In this document: piece after piece, positions 9,429 through 18,752 of the stretch
Position numbering within the stretch: the stretch's first letter is position 1
Layout: each line of letters opens with the position of its first letter
DNA from: CAADGL01 sp964643885
GTDB taxonomy: Bacteria > Planctomycetota > Phycisphaerae > UBA1845 > Fen-1342
Reading direction: 5' to 3'
NCBI GenBank assembly: GCA_964643885.1
Contig: CAZXUI010000003.1
Coordinates: forward strand, 1-64,000
DNA: 64,000 nt
Program-made: the position numbers and the translations under genes
The notes under the pieces: model-generated
Databases searched by the model: none
The model's input: only the letters and a program-made list of their open reading frames with translations
Told to the model about the DNA's origin: nothing

Positions 9429-10918
9429 TGGAAGTCTGCGGTCTTCAGGTCGAGCCGATAGTCGGCCTGGAGGTGCATGTTCAGCTCGCGACCCGCACGA
9501 AGATGTTCTGCGGCTGCGCGGTGGAGTTCGGGGCGGAGCCGAATGCGCGGACGTGCCCGGTGTGCCTGGGGCTGCCGGGCGCGCTCCCGGTCGTGAATCT
9601 GCACGCGGTGGAGCTGGCGATCCGGGTGGGGCTGGCGCTGCACTGCCGCGTCGCCCGCTTCACGAAGTGGGACCGCAAGAGCTACTACTATCCCGACCTG
9701 CCGAAGAACTACCAGATCTCGCAGTATGACCTGCCGCTGTGCGCCAGCGGGCACTTCGAGCTGCCGATCAACAACACGATCCGCAAGATCCGTATTCACC
9801 GGGCGCATCTGGAGGAGGACGCCGGCAAGAACGTGCACGACTTTCCGGGCATGACGGCCGTCGATCTGAACCGGGCGGGCACGCCTCTGCTGGAGATCGT
9901 GACCGAACCGGACCTGCGTTCGGCGGAGGAGGCGCGCGAGTTCTGCGTGCAGCTTCAGCGGCTGGTGGCGTATCTGGGCGTAAGCGAAGCGAACATGCAG
10001 AAGGGGCAGATGCGCTTCGAGCCGAACATCAACGTGCGCATCCGTCGGGACGGAAGGGACTATCTGACGCCGATCGTCGAGGTGAAGAACCTGAACTCGT
10101 TTCGATCGGTGCAGGCGGCGATCGAGTATGAGATCGAGCGGCAGGTGCGGGCCTGGCTCGAGACGGGCGTGGCCGCAAGCAGCGGCAACAAGCAGAACCG
10201 CGGCTGGGATGATGAGAAGCTCGTGACGCTGCCGCAGCGGGAGAAGGAAGAGGCGCACGACTACCGCTATTTCCCTGACCCGGACCTGGTGCCCTTCGTG
10301 CCGGATGAGGCGCTGCTGCGGCACCTGTGGGAGGAGATGCCGGAGCTGCCGATTCCGCGGACGGAGCGCTTCATCTGCGAGTACAAGCTGCCGGCCAGGG
10401 ATGCGCCGGTGCTCGTCGACGACAAGGCGACGGCGGACCTGCTGGATCATGCGGCCGAGGCGGGCGGCGACAAGCTGACGTTGGGCAAGCATTTTCTGAG
10501 CTTCTGGTCGATGCATGCGAACCAGCGCGGTGTGACGATCGCGGGGCTGGGCGTGTCGGCGGCGCAGATGGCCGAGCTGTCGCGGCTGGCGGCGGATGGG
10601 CGGATCAACGCGACGGCCGCGGCGCAGATCGCGGAGGCGCTGGTGGAGCGGCGGATGGATGGAGCGGGGCCGGCGGCGCTGGCGGAGCGTCTGGGTCTGC
10701 TTCAGAGCCGGGACGCGGATCAGATCCGGGCGTGGGTGGAGCAGGTGTTGAGCGGGCACGAGGCGGCCGTTGCGGATGCGCTGGCGAACCCGAAGAAGCG
10801 GCAGGCGGCGCGGGGGTTTCTGACGGGTCAGGTGATGAAGGTCTCGGGCGGGAAGGCAGATCCGAAGATCGCGGGGGCGCTGATCGAGCAGCGGTTGGGG
10901 GAGATGGCGGGCGGATGA
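9428..10918 (+). CDS. gatB: Asp-tRNA(Asn)/Glu-tRNA(Gln) amidotransferase subunit B
   Basis: GatB, 496 aa, the tRNA-binding and kinase subunit of GatCAB that converts mischarged Glu-tRNA(Gln) and Asp-tRNA(Asn) to their amidated forms. The N-terminal VGLEVHVQLATRTKMFC, ARTCPVCLGLPGALPV and YYYPDLPKNYQISQYD are diagnostic. The metal-site region HLEEDAGK and the C-terminal YqeY-like tail (about 350-496) are present. The start is GTG at 9425 or ATG at 9428; I prefer the ATG, whose TGATG overlap couples it to the GNAT gene. The gatA and gatC genes are not nearby. Confidence 0.97.
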   Translation: MEVCGLQVEPIVGLEVHVQLATRTKMFCGCAVEFGAEPNARTCPVCLGLPGALPVVNLHAVELAIRVGLALHCRVARFTKWDRKSYYYPDLPKNYQISQYDLPLCASGHFELPINNTIRKIRIHRAHLEEDAGKNVHDFPGMTAVDLNRAGTPLLEIVTEPDLRSAEEAREFCVQLQRLVAYLGVSEANMQKGQMRFEPNINVRIRRDGRDYLTPIVEVKNLNSFRSVQAAIEYEIERQVRAWLETGVAASSGNKQNRGWDDEKLVTLPQREKEEAHDYRYFPDPDLVPFVPDEALLRHLWEEMPELPIPRTERFICEYKLPARDAPVLVDDKATADLLDHAAEAGGDKLTLGKHFLSFWSMHANQRGVTIAGLGVSAAQMAELSRLAADGRINATAAAQIAEALVERRMDGAGPAALAERLGLLQSRDADQIRAWVEQVLSGHEAAVADALANPKKRQAARGFLTGQVMKVSGGKADPKIAGALIEQRLGEMAGG

Positions 10919-11017
10919 GGGGGCGTCAGCGCGGGGTGGGGACCGGTGAGAGGGCGCCGCGCTCGTCGGCGGAAAGTCCAATAATATGTGGCCTTCCGGC
11001 TGCTCCGCATGGCAGTT

Positions 11018-11045
11018 TTGACTTATGCCAAGTTCATGATATACT
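11018..11045 (+). promoter_or_regulatory. Promoter of the toxin-antitoxin pair
   Basis: TTGACT and TATACT with a 16-bp spacer form a near-consensus sigma-70-type promoter about 47 bp upstream of the toxin-like gene. It stands out because the flanking DNA is very GC-rich. Confidence 0.7.
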
Positions 11046-11091
11046 CCGATTGGATTGAGACCGAGCGGCGTGCGGGCTAGTTTCCCGCGTC

Positions 11092-11482
11092 ATGGCTCGG
11101 CAGATCGATGAGCAGACGCGGGCGTTGCTGCGGCGGATTCTGGCGGATCGCGCGTCGAACGTGGTCGAGTTCACGCGAACGGCTCGAGTCGGCGGACACC
11201 GCTCCGACGAGGGAGTCGAGAATCTTCTGTCGGAGCGATTGTCGCGCTACGAGAAAGAGCAGCGCGTGAAGGCCGCGATGGTGGAGTCGCTGGACGCAGG
11301 ACGCTCGATCGCGATCGAAGAATCGCGCGGGGACGCGGCCATGGGAATGGACGCAGCGACCTACTTTCATTTTCGTGTGAAAGTGGACGGTGTGCGACTG
11401 CTTCGTCAAGTTTCTGATCGACGATGCCGATTCGGTCGATCCGACCGGCGTGGTGATCAGCGTCAAGCGGGATGATCGATAG
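11092..11482 (+). pseudogene. Frameshifted MqsR-like toxin gene
   Basis: The first frame opens at ATG 11092 and reads sensibly to about 11400, ending TYFHFRVKVDGVRL. Coding sense then continues one base over from 11402 as FVKFLIDDADSVDPTGVV and stops at TAG 11480-11482. The original frame instead degenerates to an Arg-rich tail ending at 11475. Removing one C near 11401 joins the halves into about 130 aa. The C-terminal pattern (hydrophobic strand with VKF, then VVISVK) resembles the end of MqsR-type RelE-fold mRNA interferases, and an MqsA-like gene follows. Family assignment is inference. The frameshift may be a real lesion or a sequencing error; no homopolymer explains it. Confidence 0.55.
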
Positions 11483-11490
11483 GTGTGACG

Positions 11491-11964
11491 ATGCCGCGGC
11501 CAATCGAAGAGCGAAAGTGCCATGTCTGCGGCCAGCGGTCGCGCCGCAGGGTTCGCCAGCCGTACGAGTACGAAATCAGCCACGAAGGCCGGCCGCCGGT
11601 AACGATTCGCATCCCGGATCTGGAGGTGATCGTCTGCACGAATCCCGATTGCCATCCGGAGCATCCGCATGACACGATCATCGAGGATGAGGCGGCCACG
11701 TGGCGGATCACGATCGAGACGTATCGCCAGCTCGGTCTGCTGACGCCGGATGAGATTCGCGCCGGGCGCGAGCGGCTGGGGATGACGCAGCAGGAATTGC
11801 AGGAGCTGCTGGGCCTGGGCGGCAATTCGCTTTCGCGCTGGGAGAATGGGCGCATCTATCAGGGGCGGAGCGTCGATACGCTGCTGCGGCTGGTTTTCAA
11901 CGTGCCGGGCGTTGTCGAATATCTCAAGCGTCGCGGCGGAGCGCTGGCGTTGAGCACGTCCTGA
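11491..11964 (+). CDS. MqsA-like antitoxin (YgiT zinc finger plus HTH)
   Basis: A 157-aa two-domain regulator. The N-terminal half has a zinc-binding set of four cysteines (C10, C13, C49, C54) in the YgiT/MqsA arrangement. The C-terminal half is an XRE/HTH domain around MTQQELQELLGLGGNSLSRW, resembling the MqsA DNA-binding half. By analogy it neutralises the upstream toxin and represses the shared promoter at 11018. I chose ATG 11491 over GTG 11485. It lies 8 bp after the repaired stop of the toxin-like frame, in toxin-first order as in mqsRA. The gene itself looks intact. Confidence 0.8.
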   Translation: MPRPIEERKCHVCGQRSRRRVRQPYEYEISHEGRPPVTIRIPDLEVIVCTNPDCHPEHPHDTIIEDEAATWRITIETYRQLGLLTPDEIRAGRERLGMTQQELQELLGLGGNSLSRWENGRIYQGRSVDTLLRLVFNVPGVVEYLKRRGGALALSTS

Positions 11965-11976
11965 GGCGCGGCCGGC

Positions 11977-12435
11977 TCATGGCCGCGTCTGCAATCCCCC
12001 GGCATTCAGCAGGCGCGTGAGTCCCGCCAGATCCCGCTCGTCAAACGCACCGACCTCGTGGCTGTCCACATCCAGCACGCCCCAGCAGCGGCCGTCGGGC
12101 TCGAAAAGCGGAATCACGATCTCCGAGCGGTCGCGCGGGTCGCAGACAATGTAGCTCTCACCCAGATCCTGCACGTCGCGGACGATCAGCGGCCGGCCGG
12201 TGCGGAAGGCCTGGCCGCAGGCGCCGTGCAGGCCGATCGGCGAGCAGGCGGGCTTGTTGCGGAGCGGGCCGAGGACGAGCTCGTCGCCGCCTTCGTGCAG
12301 ATAGAAGCCGACCCAGGAGACGCCCTGGGTGTGCAGGCCGTTCCAGAGCAGGTCGACGACGGCCTGCATGCGGGCGGTGCGGTCGCCGGTCGGGGCGAAG
12401 TCGCGCAGCAGAGCGTCGTAGTCGCGGGTCCACAT
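11977..12435 (-). CDS. msrC: Free methionine-(R)-sulfoxide reductase (GAF domain)
   Basis: A 152-aa GAF-domain enzyme that reduces free methionine-R-sulfoxide. All three family cysteines are present: C64 in KPAC, C73 in GACG and C98 in IVCDP. They sit alongside WVGFYL, RSEIVIPL and GVLDVDS. I chose the ATG at 12435 because the DNA upstream is a hairpin repeat cluster and the resulting length matches the family; the ribosome-binding site is weak, so a start a few codons upstream is possible. It converges on the antitoxin gene. The gene symbol follows the yeast/E. coli fRMsr naming. Confidence 0.88.
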   Translation of the reverse strand: MWTRDYDALLRDFAPTGDRTARMQAVVDLLWNGLHTQGVSWVGFYLHEGGDELVLGPLRNKPACSPIGLHGACGQAFRTGRPLIVRDVQDLGESYIVCDPRDRSEIVIPLFEPDGRCWGVLDVDSHEVGAFDERDLAGLTRLLNAGGLQTRP

Positions 12436-12472
12436 GCGGGAGATGATCTCGCGCGAACGGGCGGGAGGCAAT

Positions 12473-12650
12473 TGACCGCCAGGAGACCCGCCGCTTGGCG
12501 CGGCGGCTTCTGATGCGCGGCCCGCCGTCAGAACCCCCTGCGCCAAGCAGGGGGTCTACAGAACGCCAGGAGACCCGCCGCTCGGCGCGGCGGGTTCTGA
12601 TGCGCTGCCCGCCGCTTGGCGCGGCGGGTTCTGATGCGCGGCCCGCCGCT
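12473..12650. repeat. Hairpin repeat cluster after the DUF1501 gene
   Basis: Four hairpins in a row: CCCGCCGC/GCGGCGG near 12486, CCCCCTGC/GCAGGGGG (12534-12554), CCCGCCGC/GCGGCGGG (12574-12594) and another CCCGCCGC/GCGGCGGG near 12608-12630, each copy followed by TTCTGATGCG. The last copy runs right up to the DUF1501 stop codon. The pair at 12534-12601 matches 610-677. Confidence 0.85.
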
Positions 12651-13968
12651 AACCAGCCGCCGTCGACTGCACACAATGCCCATCGACGACGCCGCGGAAC
12701 GTCGGCGTGTAGTCGGGAAAGACGTACCCGAGATTCGGGTTGCCGAGCCGGCGGGCGACGACCTCCGCCAGCACGTCGCGGAAGTCGATCGTCACCTCCA
12801 GGTCGCGGCCCTGGAAGAGCTGATCCGGCGCCAGCCCCGGCCACTGCGTCAACACGCGGCCGCCACGGACCTTCTCACCCAGCAGCAGCATGCAGTTACC
12901 ATGCCCGTGGTCGCTGCCGCCGCTGCCGTTCTCCGCGACGCGCCGGCCGAACTCCGACATGATCACGACGATCACGTTCCTGGGCTGGCCGGAGTTGATG
13001 TCGGCGTGAAAGGCGGCCAGGCCGGTCGAGAGATTCGTCATCAGGTCGGCCATCGTCCCCTGCGTCGAGCCCTGGTTGTCGTGGGTGTCCCAGCCGCCCA
13101 GGTCGATCGCGACCGCCTCGACGCCGACTTCGGCCTTGATCAGGGCGGCCGTCGACTTGAGCGAATAGGCGAAGGCACTGTCGGCCGGATAGACCGCCCC
13201 GCCGCCGGGCTGATAGTTGGCGAAATCGATCTGGTTGAGCACGTCGATGGTGTGCTGCGTGGTCTCGGCGGCCGCCTTGAGCGGGTCGGAGACGAGGGCG
13301 TACATGTCGCCGAGGGCATCGAGCCGCGCGGCCGTCGTGCCGGCCGGACCGGTCAGGCCGAAGTTGTCGAGATCGGGAATCGGCAGCGTCTGCGGCGCGC
13401 CGATCAGCGTTCGTTGCAGGCCGGTGGCCAGGCCGACGCCGCGAAGCACCGAATCGGGTTTCATGGGCGGCGCGGTGAGCAGGTGTCGGCCGAGCCAGCC
13501 GGTGTAGACGGTCGGGTCGGCCGGCTTGCCGACTTCCATGTAGCGCTGTGCGTCGAAATGCGAGCGCGACGGGTCGGTCGAGCCGGTTGCGTGGACGACG
13601 AGCAGGTGGCCGGCGGCGTAGGCGTCCAGCAGCGGCTCCATGGCAGGCGCCAGGCCGAAGAACCCGTCGAGATCGATGGCGGAGAAGGGATTGGTCTTGC
13701 TCGGCGGCGGGACGGCGAGCGTCGAACGGGCGGCGTAGTAGTTGCCGTCGGCATACGGGACGCACATGGTCAGCCCGTCGGAGCCGCCGCGGAGGTAGAT
13801 CGAGACGATCACGTCGCGGTTCGAACAGTACTCGCTGGCGAAGACGACCCGCGGCAGCCAGACGGGGGCGCTGGCGATCATCGCGGCGGCGCCGCCGGCG
13901 GTGCCGAGGAACTGGCGGCGCGAGAGCTCCTGATATTCGCGGCAGCCGGTGCAGGAATGCTTGCTCAT
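12649..13968 (-). CDS. DUF1501 family exported protein
   Basis: A 439-aa DUF1501 protein, a family abundant in planctomycetes and structurally related to sulfatase/alkaline-phosphatase-like hydrolases. The twin-arginine signal SRRQFLG near residues 16-22 precedes a hydrophobic stretch. Features include YLRGGSDGL, LGGWDTHDNQ, IMSEFGRRVAENGSGGSDHG and HGHG, which could form a metal site. Function is unknown. The start at 13968 follows GAGGTGA. It lies 53 bp downstream of the DUF1800 gene; the two families are usually paired, so they are probably co-transcribed and may act together outside the cytoplasm. Confidence 0.9.
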   Translation of the reverse strand: MSKHSCTGCREYQELSRRQFLGTAGGAAAMIASAPVWLPRVVFASEYCSNRDVIVSIYLRGGSDGLTMCVPYADGNYYAARSTLAVPPPSKTNPFSAIDLDGFFGLAPAMEPLLDAYAAGHLLVVHATGSTDPSRSHFDAQRYMEVGKPADPTVYTGWLGRHLLTAPPMKPDSVLRGVGLATGLQRTLIGAPQTLPIPDLDNFGLTGPAGTTAARLDALGDMYALVSDPLKAAAETTQHTIDVLNQIDFANYQPGGGAVYPADSAFAYSLKSTAALIKAEVGVEAVAIDLGGWDTHDNQGSTQGTMADLMTNLSTGLAAFHADINSGQPRNVIVVIMSEFGRRVAENGSGGSDHGHGNCMLLLGEKVRGGRVLTQWPGLAPDQLFQGRDLEVTIDFRDVLAEVVARRLGNPNLGYVFPDYTPTFRGVVDGHCVQSTAAG

Positions 13969-14021
13969 GGATTCACCTCGTCGATTGCGGGCGGGCGGCC
14001 GCCCCGTCGCGTGCTTGTTGC

Positions 14022-15530
<1,509 letters not shown>

Positions 15531-15856
15531 GGTGGTTCTCTCAGCGGTTTCGATTGCGAAACGGCGCAGGGGCCGTCGGCCTGGGGCCCCTGAGGCCCGA
15601 ACGATTCGGTCGGAGTTGGCGCGGCTCGAAGGAAGAAACGGCCGACCGGACCCATTATTGCCGAGCCGGTGCCGGCGGTGGAGAGAAAAATCCATCGGCC
15701 GCCCGGCGGCGGGGGTTATGGAAGCCGCGCGCCGGCCGACGACCGCGCCCAAGCTCTTTGACGACATGGGGTAGCGGCGCGGGAGGGCGGGCATTCGGAC
15801 GATCGTAAGTCGCGCCGAGCGCTGGGCCGGCGGGCTCGCGCACGCTCCAAATGGGA
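15531..15856. other. Divergent promoter region upstream of DUF1800
   Basis: This 326-bp region lies between the DUF1800 start codon and the promoter of the riboswitch operon. I see no gene, and no member of the hairpin repeat family. Confidence 0.5.
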
Positions 15857-15884
15857 TTGACACCTCGGGTCGAATCAAGATAAA
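15857..15884 (+). promoter_or_regulatory. Promoter of the riboswitch-led operon
   Basis: TTGACA at 15857-15862 and GATAAA at 15879-15884 are 16 bp apart. Transcription would begin about 10 bp later, at the 5' edge of the cobalamin riboswitch. Confidence 0.65.
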
Positions 15885-15892
15885 AGCGCTCC

Positions 15893-16105
15893 TGGTTACT
15901 GGTGTTCGCCGGCTCGGAGCCGGCGAGAGAATAGGGAATCCGGTGAAATTCCGGAGCGGCCCCGCCGCTGTAACCGGGAACGAAAGTCGCACTAGGTCAT
16001 CGGCTGGCGAGTGTCGGCCGAGAAGACGCGACGAGTAGGTGGGCTGGAACGCGAGCAGCGTGCCGGCCGGTGCCCGGGAGCCAGAAGACCTGCCAGTGCA
16101 GACCA
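15893..16105 (+). promoter_or_regulatory. Cobalamin (B12) riboswitch
   Basis: The conserved core is recognisable: AGGGAA at 15933, CGGTGAAATTCCGG at 15941-15954, CCCGCCGCTGTAACCGGG from 15961, and the B12-box element GAGCCAGAAGACCTGCC at 16078-16094. Length and spacing fit an adenosylcobalamin-class aptamer. It is on the plus strand behind a good promoter, with a leader of about 230 nt before the first start codon at 16338. That leader includes a GCGCGC/GCGCGC hairpin near 16203-16220. I see no clear U-tract terminator, so control of translation is as likely as control of termination. Confidence 0.93.
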
Positions 16106-16337
16106 TTTCGGACGGAAGCCTTCGTGGGAGAGGCCCGCCGGCATGTCTTACGCATCGCGGATTCTCAGAAACAGCGAGAGTCGGGGTTCTCGGGCAGTGG
16201 CCGCGCGCTCTGTGCGCGCACAGGGTCGGCACGCCGGGAACCGCCGCGACGGCGGAGAGCGGGTCTTCCTCATGAGGGCGCCTGGCAGCGGGCGGTGCGA
16301 TCGGATCGCGCCCCCGGCCGGAAGGAGGGAGATCGAG

Positions 16338-17162
16338 ATGTTCGGAGAGCTGTCGCGTTTCAGGATTATGGGTGTCGGGGTGGCGGCGCTGCTGGGCGGT
16401 GCCGCGGCGGGGGCGTCGGATCCGTGGGCGGATTCGGTCGCGTCGTACTTCGAGGGGACTAACCCGGAGCCCGGTTTCCTCGATTCGTCGGTCGCGCTAG
16501 GGGAGCCTGCGCGGCTGACGGGCGAGGGCAAGTACGTCGGGACCGTCACGCCGTTCAATCCGGCCTACCTGCCGTCGCAGGTGGTCAGCGTCGGGGCCGG
16601 CGGGCACCTGACCGTCCAGTTCGATCGACCGATCACGAACGATCCGGATCATCCCTTCGGCGTGGATTTCCTGATCTTCGGGAACGGGGGTTTTATCGAC
16701 GCCGCGTATCCGAACGGGATCGTCGGGGGCGTGTTCGGCGACGGCACGTTCACGGTTTCGGTCAGCGCTGACGGCACCCATTTCACGCCGCTGCCGGGCG
16801 AGTTCAACGACGCCCGCTTCCCGGCCCTGGCGTATCAGGACCTGACGGGGCCCTATGATTCGCAACCCGGACAGATCGAGAGCGATTTCACGAGGCCAGT
16901 CGATCCGAGCCTGACGTTGGACGATTTCCTGGGGCTGACGTTCGCCGACATCGTCGCGATCTACGACGGGTCGGGCGGCGGGCTGCCGCTGGACATCGGA
17001 CCGTCGGGGCTGGACGAAGTGTATTACGTTCGCATCGATGTTCCGCTGAATGCAAGCAACGCACCTGAATTCGACGCGTTCGCGATCGTTCCGGAGCCCG
17101 CATCCGCTCTCTTGCTGGGAGTCATGATCGGGTGGCCGGTTGCTTTCCGGAGGAGAAGATAA
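16338..17162 (+). CDS. Riboswitch-controlled secreted PEP-CTERM protein
   Basis: A 274-aa exported protein, first gene after the cobalamin riboswitch. It has a signal peptide (MFGELSRFRIMG plus an Ala/Gly-rich hydrophobic stretch), a beta-rich body, and a PEP-CTERM tail (VPEPASALLLG, hydrophobic, FRRRR). Body motifs include DSVASYFEGTNPEPGF, FGVDFLIFGNGGF and VSVSADGTHFTPLPG, the look of a beta-sandwich surface protein. No catalytic motif is visible. The start at 16338 is preceded by GGAAGGAGGGAG. It lies 75 bp ahead of the beta-propeller gene. From its regulation I infer a role in B12 capture or B12-dependent surface physiology; the sequence does not prove it. Confidence 0.82.
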   Translation: MFGELSRFRIMGVGVAALLGGAAAGASDPWADSVASYFEGTNPEPGFLDSSVALGEPARLTGEGKYVGTVTPFNPAYLPSQVVSVGAGGHLTVQFDRPITNDPDHPFGVDFLIFGNGGFIDAAYPNGIVGGVFGDGTFTVSVSADGTHFTPLPGEFNDARFPALAYQDLTGPYDSQPGQIESDFTRPVDPSLTLDDFLGLTFADIVAIYDGSGGGLPLDIGPSGLDEVYYVRIDVPLNASNAPEFDAFAIVPEPASALLLGVMIGWPVAFRRRR

Positions 17163-17237
17163 GCGACGCGTCGCACCGCGCGCCGGCAATCCGCGGGTTG
17201 TCGGCCGCGGTGCGCTTTGTTTTTCGGGAGCGTTTCC

Positions 17238-18752
17238 ATGCGGCGATGGGGCGAGATGTTGCTGGTCGTGGCGGGCGTGCTCGGCGGCGCGAGCACGGCG
17301 CCGGCCGAGAGCTGGCTGTGTCTATCGGGCGATCCGGCGCGTCGGTCGACGGCCGCCGCGGGACCGCGCTCGCTGGAGCAGCGGGCGTGGGTGGCGGTGG
17401 CGGGACCGGGCGAGCAGTTCGTCGCCCGCAGCTCGGCGGCGGTTCACGGCGGGCGGGTGTTCGTCAACGCGCGCCGCTTCGATGGATCGACGCAGATCGG
17501 TAACCTGGTCATTGCGTATTCAACGGCGACCGGGGCGCGCCTGTGGGCGACACCGGTCGAGCGCGACATTCTGGATAGCTGGTCGAGCCCGGCCGTGGAC
17601 GCACGCAACGGCCTGGTGCTGCTGGGCAGCGGGCAGAGGCTATCCGCGCTTCGGGTGGCCGACGGGTCGATCGCGTGGGAACCGCTGCTGTCGCGGCCGA
17701 TCGTAAATGCCTCCCCGGTCGTGACGACGGACATGCGCGACGGCAGCGTACCGGTAAACCGGGTCTTCATCAGCGACTATGACGGCTTCGGCACGGATGC
17801 GTCGCTCTATGCGGTCAACGTCGACCCGTATCATGGCCTCAAGAATCCGTATCAGCCCGGAGAGATCGTCTGGTCGGCCCCGCTGCCGGGCGCGAGCGGG
17901 GCCAGCGCGGCGTACGCGGACGGTCGCGTCTACGCGGCCAGCGTTAGCGGTACCGTGCACGCCTTCGACGCGCGCACCGGCGCGCCGCTCTGGAAAGCCG
18001 AAACGTGCGGCACGCCGTGCGAGGACGGGTTCTTCGGCGGATTGACGGTGGCCGGCGGCGCCGTGTACATCGCGAGCTACGACTTTTACGGTGGCAGCAA
18101 CAACAGCCTGCTGTTCAAGCTGGATGCGGGCGACGGAGAGGTCCTCTGGAGCGCCCCGTGCGAGCGGTCGGAATCGATCCCGGTCGTGCTGGACGACGGC
18201 CGGGTGATTTTGTCCGGCGGGATCACGGGGTTCGGGTCGGCCGTGCGGATTCAGGCCTTCGAGGACCTGGGATCGGCGGCCGCGCTGGTCTGGGACACTC
18301 ACGTCGATACCGGCGGGTCGCTGGTGCTCGGCGGCTGGACGCTCCACCCGGTAGTGTCGCGCGGCTGGCTCTTCGCCGGCCGGCCGGGCAGCGGGCTGTT
18401 CGGGCCCTACGAGGAGCTGGCGGCCCTGGACTTGGCGCTGTCGCCGGGCCAGGCGGGGTTCGTGCGGACGACGCACGGTGGCAGCGGCGGCAGCCCGGCC
18501 GTCGGCTGCGGGCGGATGGTGTCGCTCGGAACGGCCGGGTTGAGCGCGTTCGCGGTTCCGGCCGCGTGCGTGGCGGATATCAACGAAAGCGGCGCGGTGG
18601 GGTTTGATGATCTTACGGAGCTGATGGCGAGCTATGGAACGACGATTGCCAGCCCGGGATTCAACCCGGCGGCGGACGTAAGTTGTGACGGAGTCGTGAG
18701 TTTCGATGATCTGACGACCGTGCTGGCGGAGTTCGGGCATGTCTGTCCGTAG
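17238..18752 (+). CDS. Secreted PQQ-like beta-propeller protein with dockerin-type tail
   Basis: A 504-aa exported protein with a signal peptide (MRRWGEMLLVVAGVLGGAS). Its body has repeated propeller blades of the PQQ-like kind: AYSTATGARLWATPVE, ALRVADGSIAWEPLL, AFDARTGAPLWKAET and KLDAGDGEVLWSAP. The last 60 residues hold two EF-hand-like dockerin repeats, ADINESGAVGFDDLTELMAS and ADVSCDGVVSFDDLTTVLAE, common in planctomycete exoproteins. It is second in the cobalamin-riboswitch operon. The Bacteroides B12-capture protein BtuG is also a surface beta-propeller, so a similar job is a reasonable hypothesis; I cannot show homology. Its 3' end overlaps the next gene by 14 bp. Confidence 0.85.
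   Translation: MRRWGEMLLVVAGVLGGASTAPAESWLCLSGDPARRSTAAAGPRSLEQRAWVAVAGPGEQFVARSSAAVHGGRVFVNARRFDGSTQIGNLVIAYSTATGARLWATPVERDILDSWSSPAVDARNGLVLLGSGQRLSALRVADGSIAWEPLLSRPIVNASPVVTTDMRDGSVPVNRVFISDYDGFGTDASLYAVNVDPYHGLKNPYQPGEIVWSAPLPGASGASAAYADGRVYAASVSGTVHAFDARTGAPLWKAETCGTPCEDGFFGGLTVAGGAVYIASYDFYGGSNNSLLFKLDAGDGEVLWSAPCERSESIPVVLDDGRVILSGGITGFGSAVRIQAFEDLGSAAALVWDTHVDTGGSLVLGGWTLHPVVSRGWLFAGRPGSGLFGPYEELAALDLALSPGQAGFVRTTHGGSGGSPAVGCGRMVSLGTAGLSAFAVPAACVADINESGAVGFDDLTELMASYGTTIASPGFNPAADVSCDGVVSFDDLTTVLAEFGHVCP

Noticed and set aside
16011..16337. Longer start for the first riboswitch-operon protein
   Set aside because: It would begin inside the riboswitch; the ATG at 16338 has a strong ribosome-binding site and a signal peptide.
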